This document shows, in pieces, positions 5,643 through 5,829 of a DNA stretch of 5,829 nt. Both the position numbers and the translations under genes were made by a program. The first letter of the stretch is position 1. Every line of letters starts with the position of its first letter. The notes under the pieces were generated by a model. That model made no database searches. It was not told where the DNA came from and saw only the letters and a program-made list of their open reading frames with translations. The DNA is from a bacterium (GTDB taxonomy: Bacteria; Bacillota; Clostridia; Oscillospirales; Acutalibacteraceae), in contig SFWF01000081.1 of assembly GCA_004560045.1 (NCBI GenBank), positions 1-5,829 of the forward strand, given 5' to 3'.

Positions 5643-5725
5643 GCATTGCTTACCATAAGCTGCGCAATGAGCGACAGCAGCAGACCTGGGATGAGAATGA
5701 TTACGGTCCAGTCCCAAAAGAACAT
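5519..5725 (-). pseudogene. Truncated YugP-like zinc metallopeptidase (N-terminal fragment)
   Basis: The first ~61 residues match the start of the YugP/Zn_peptidase_2 family of membrane-anchored neutral zinc metallopeptidases. There is one transmembrane helix (VIILIPGLLLSLIAQLMV), then SNAYSKYSSIPAMCGITGRQAAEQILRQGGVPGVTV, the family pattern of a KYS..xxxxGxTGxxxAxxIL..xG motif. ATG 5725 is preceded by AAGGAG (5739-5734) with eight bases of spacing. After GVTV (to about 5543) the frame enters the antisense of the araC-like fragment and stops at 5519. The HExxH zinc site and most of the protease are therefore missing. The DNA here looks more GC-rich than the araC side, consistent with a join of two unrelated segments. 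Confidence 0.75.
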
Positions 5726-5762
5726 AGGTTTTACTCCTTGCCGTATCTGCGGCCTGCAGCAA

Positions 5763-5797
5763 GCGCTCGGGCATCATGGTGCCCCTACACGCCCTAA
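5763..5797. repeat. Short GC-rich palindromic intergenic repeat
   Basis: GGGCA (5769-5773) and TGCCC (5780-5784) form a stem with CATG at the centre, followed by CTACACGCCC. From memory, this resembles the abundant short repeats of the form GGGCG-N-CGCCCCTAC scattered between genes in gut Clostridia. It lies in the leader of the metallopeptidase fragment, about 40 bases from its start. Copy number cannot be judged from one window. Confidence 0.4.
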
Positions 5798-5829
5798 TCG
5801 CCTCCGACACGCGCTGTGCACGGATCCCC

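Noticed and set aside
5316..5810. 164-codon minus-strand open frame spanning the right end
   Set aside because: It overlaps the metallopeptidase fragment in another frame, crosses the gene join, runs antisense to the araC-like fragment, and shows no recognisable motif.
1..5829. CRISPR array, tRNA, rRNA, transposase or integrase
   Set aside because: No regularly spaced repeats, no recognisable structural RNA and no recombinase motif were seen on either strand.

Overview
The window looks like chromosomal DNA of an endospore-forming Clostridia-type Firmicute, probably a gut Oscillospiraceae/Ruminococcaceae relative. The basis is an intact sporulation sigma-K gene, consensus sigma-A promoters, AGGAGG-type ribosome binding sites, AT-rich intergenic DNA, a glycyl radical enzyme (strictly anaerobic chemistry) and a YugP-like zinc metallopeptidase fragment. 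The taxonomic placement is inference; nothing here fixes the genus.

Layout. 1-237: a strong bidirectional terminator (40-78) and a 106-nt nested inverted repeat (122-227), both beyond the end of an AraC-family regulator gene (238-1041, minus). 1042-1238: a divergent control region with two near-consensus sigma-A promoters and candidate operators. 1239-3389 (plus): a complete glycyl radical enzyme (GRE) of the Cys-x-Glu type, with thiyl Cys363 and glycyl Gly693; no activating enzyme is encoded nearby. 3408-3443: the GRE terminator, whose 3' arm contains the ribosome binding site of sigK (3445-4122, plus; TTG start preferred). 4127-5014 (minus): a ten-helix EamA/DMT-family transporter, convergent with sigK and 4 nt from it.

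5016-5829 is a scar region. A 74-codon fragment of a second GRE (minus) ends one base before the transporter start. Divergent from it on the plus strand is the N-terminal piece of a second AraC-like regulator with a good promoter and ribosome binding site. This regulator is cut near 5543-5561, where it meets the N-terminal piece of a YugP-like metallopeptidase on the minus strand. The last ~90 bases carry a short GC-rich palindromic repeat.

How it fits together. The intact araC/GRE pair looks like a self-contained inducible module: the regulator's sensor domain probably detects a small molecule, and the promoter elements suggest that it represses itself and controls the GRE. The damaged pair at the right repeats the same divergent arrangement. 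Its plus-strand promoter carries the same two sequence blocks (TTTTGAAC, then TTTACATTG running into the -35 box) as the GRE promoter. The most unusual points are therefore an orphan GRE of unknown substrate, a shared bipartite promoter motif at two related loci, the wreck of a second module, and a terminator that can mask the sigK ribosome binding site.
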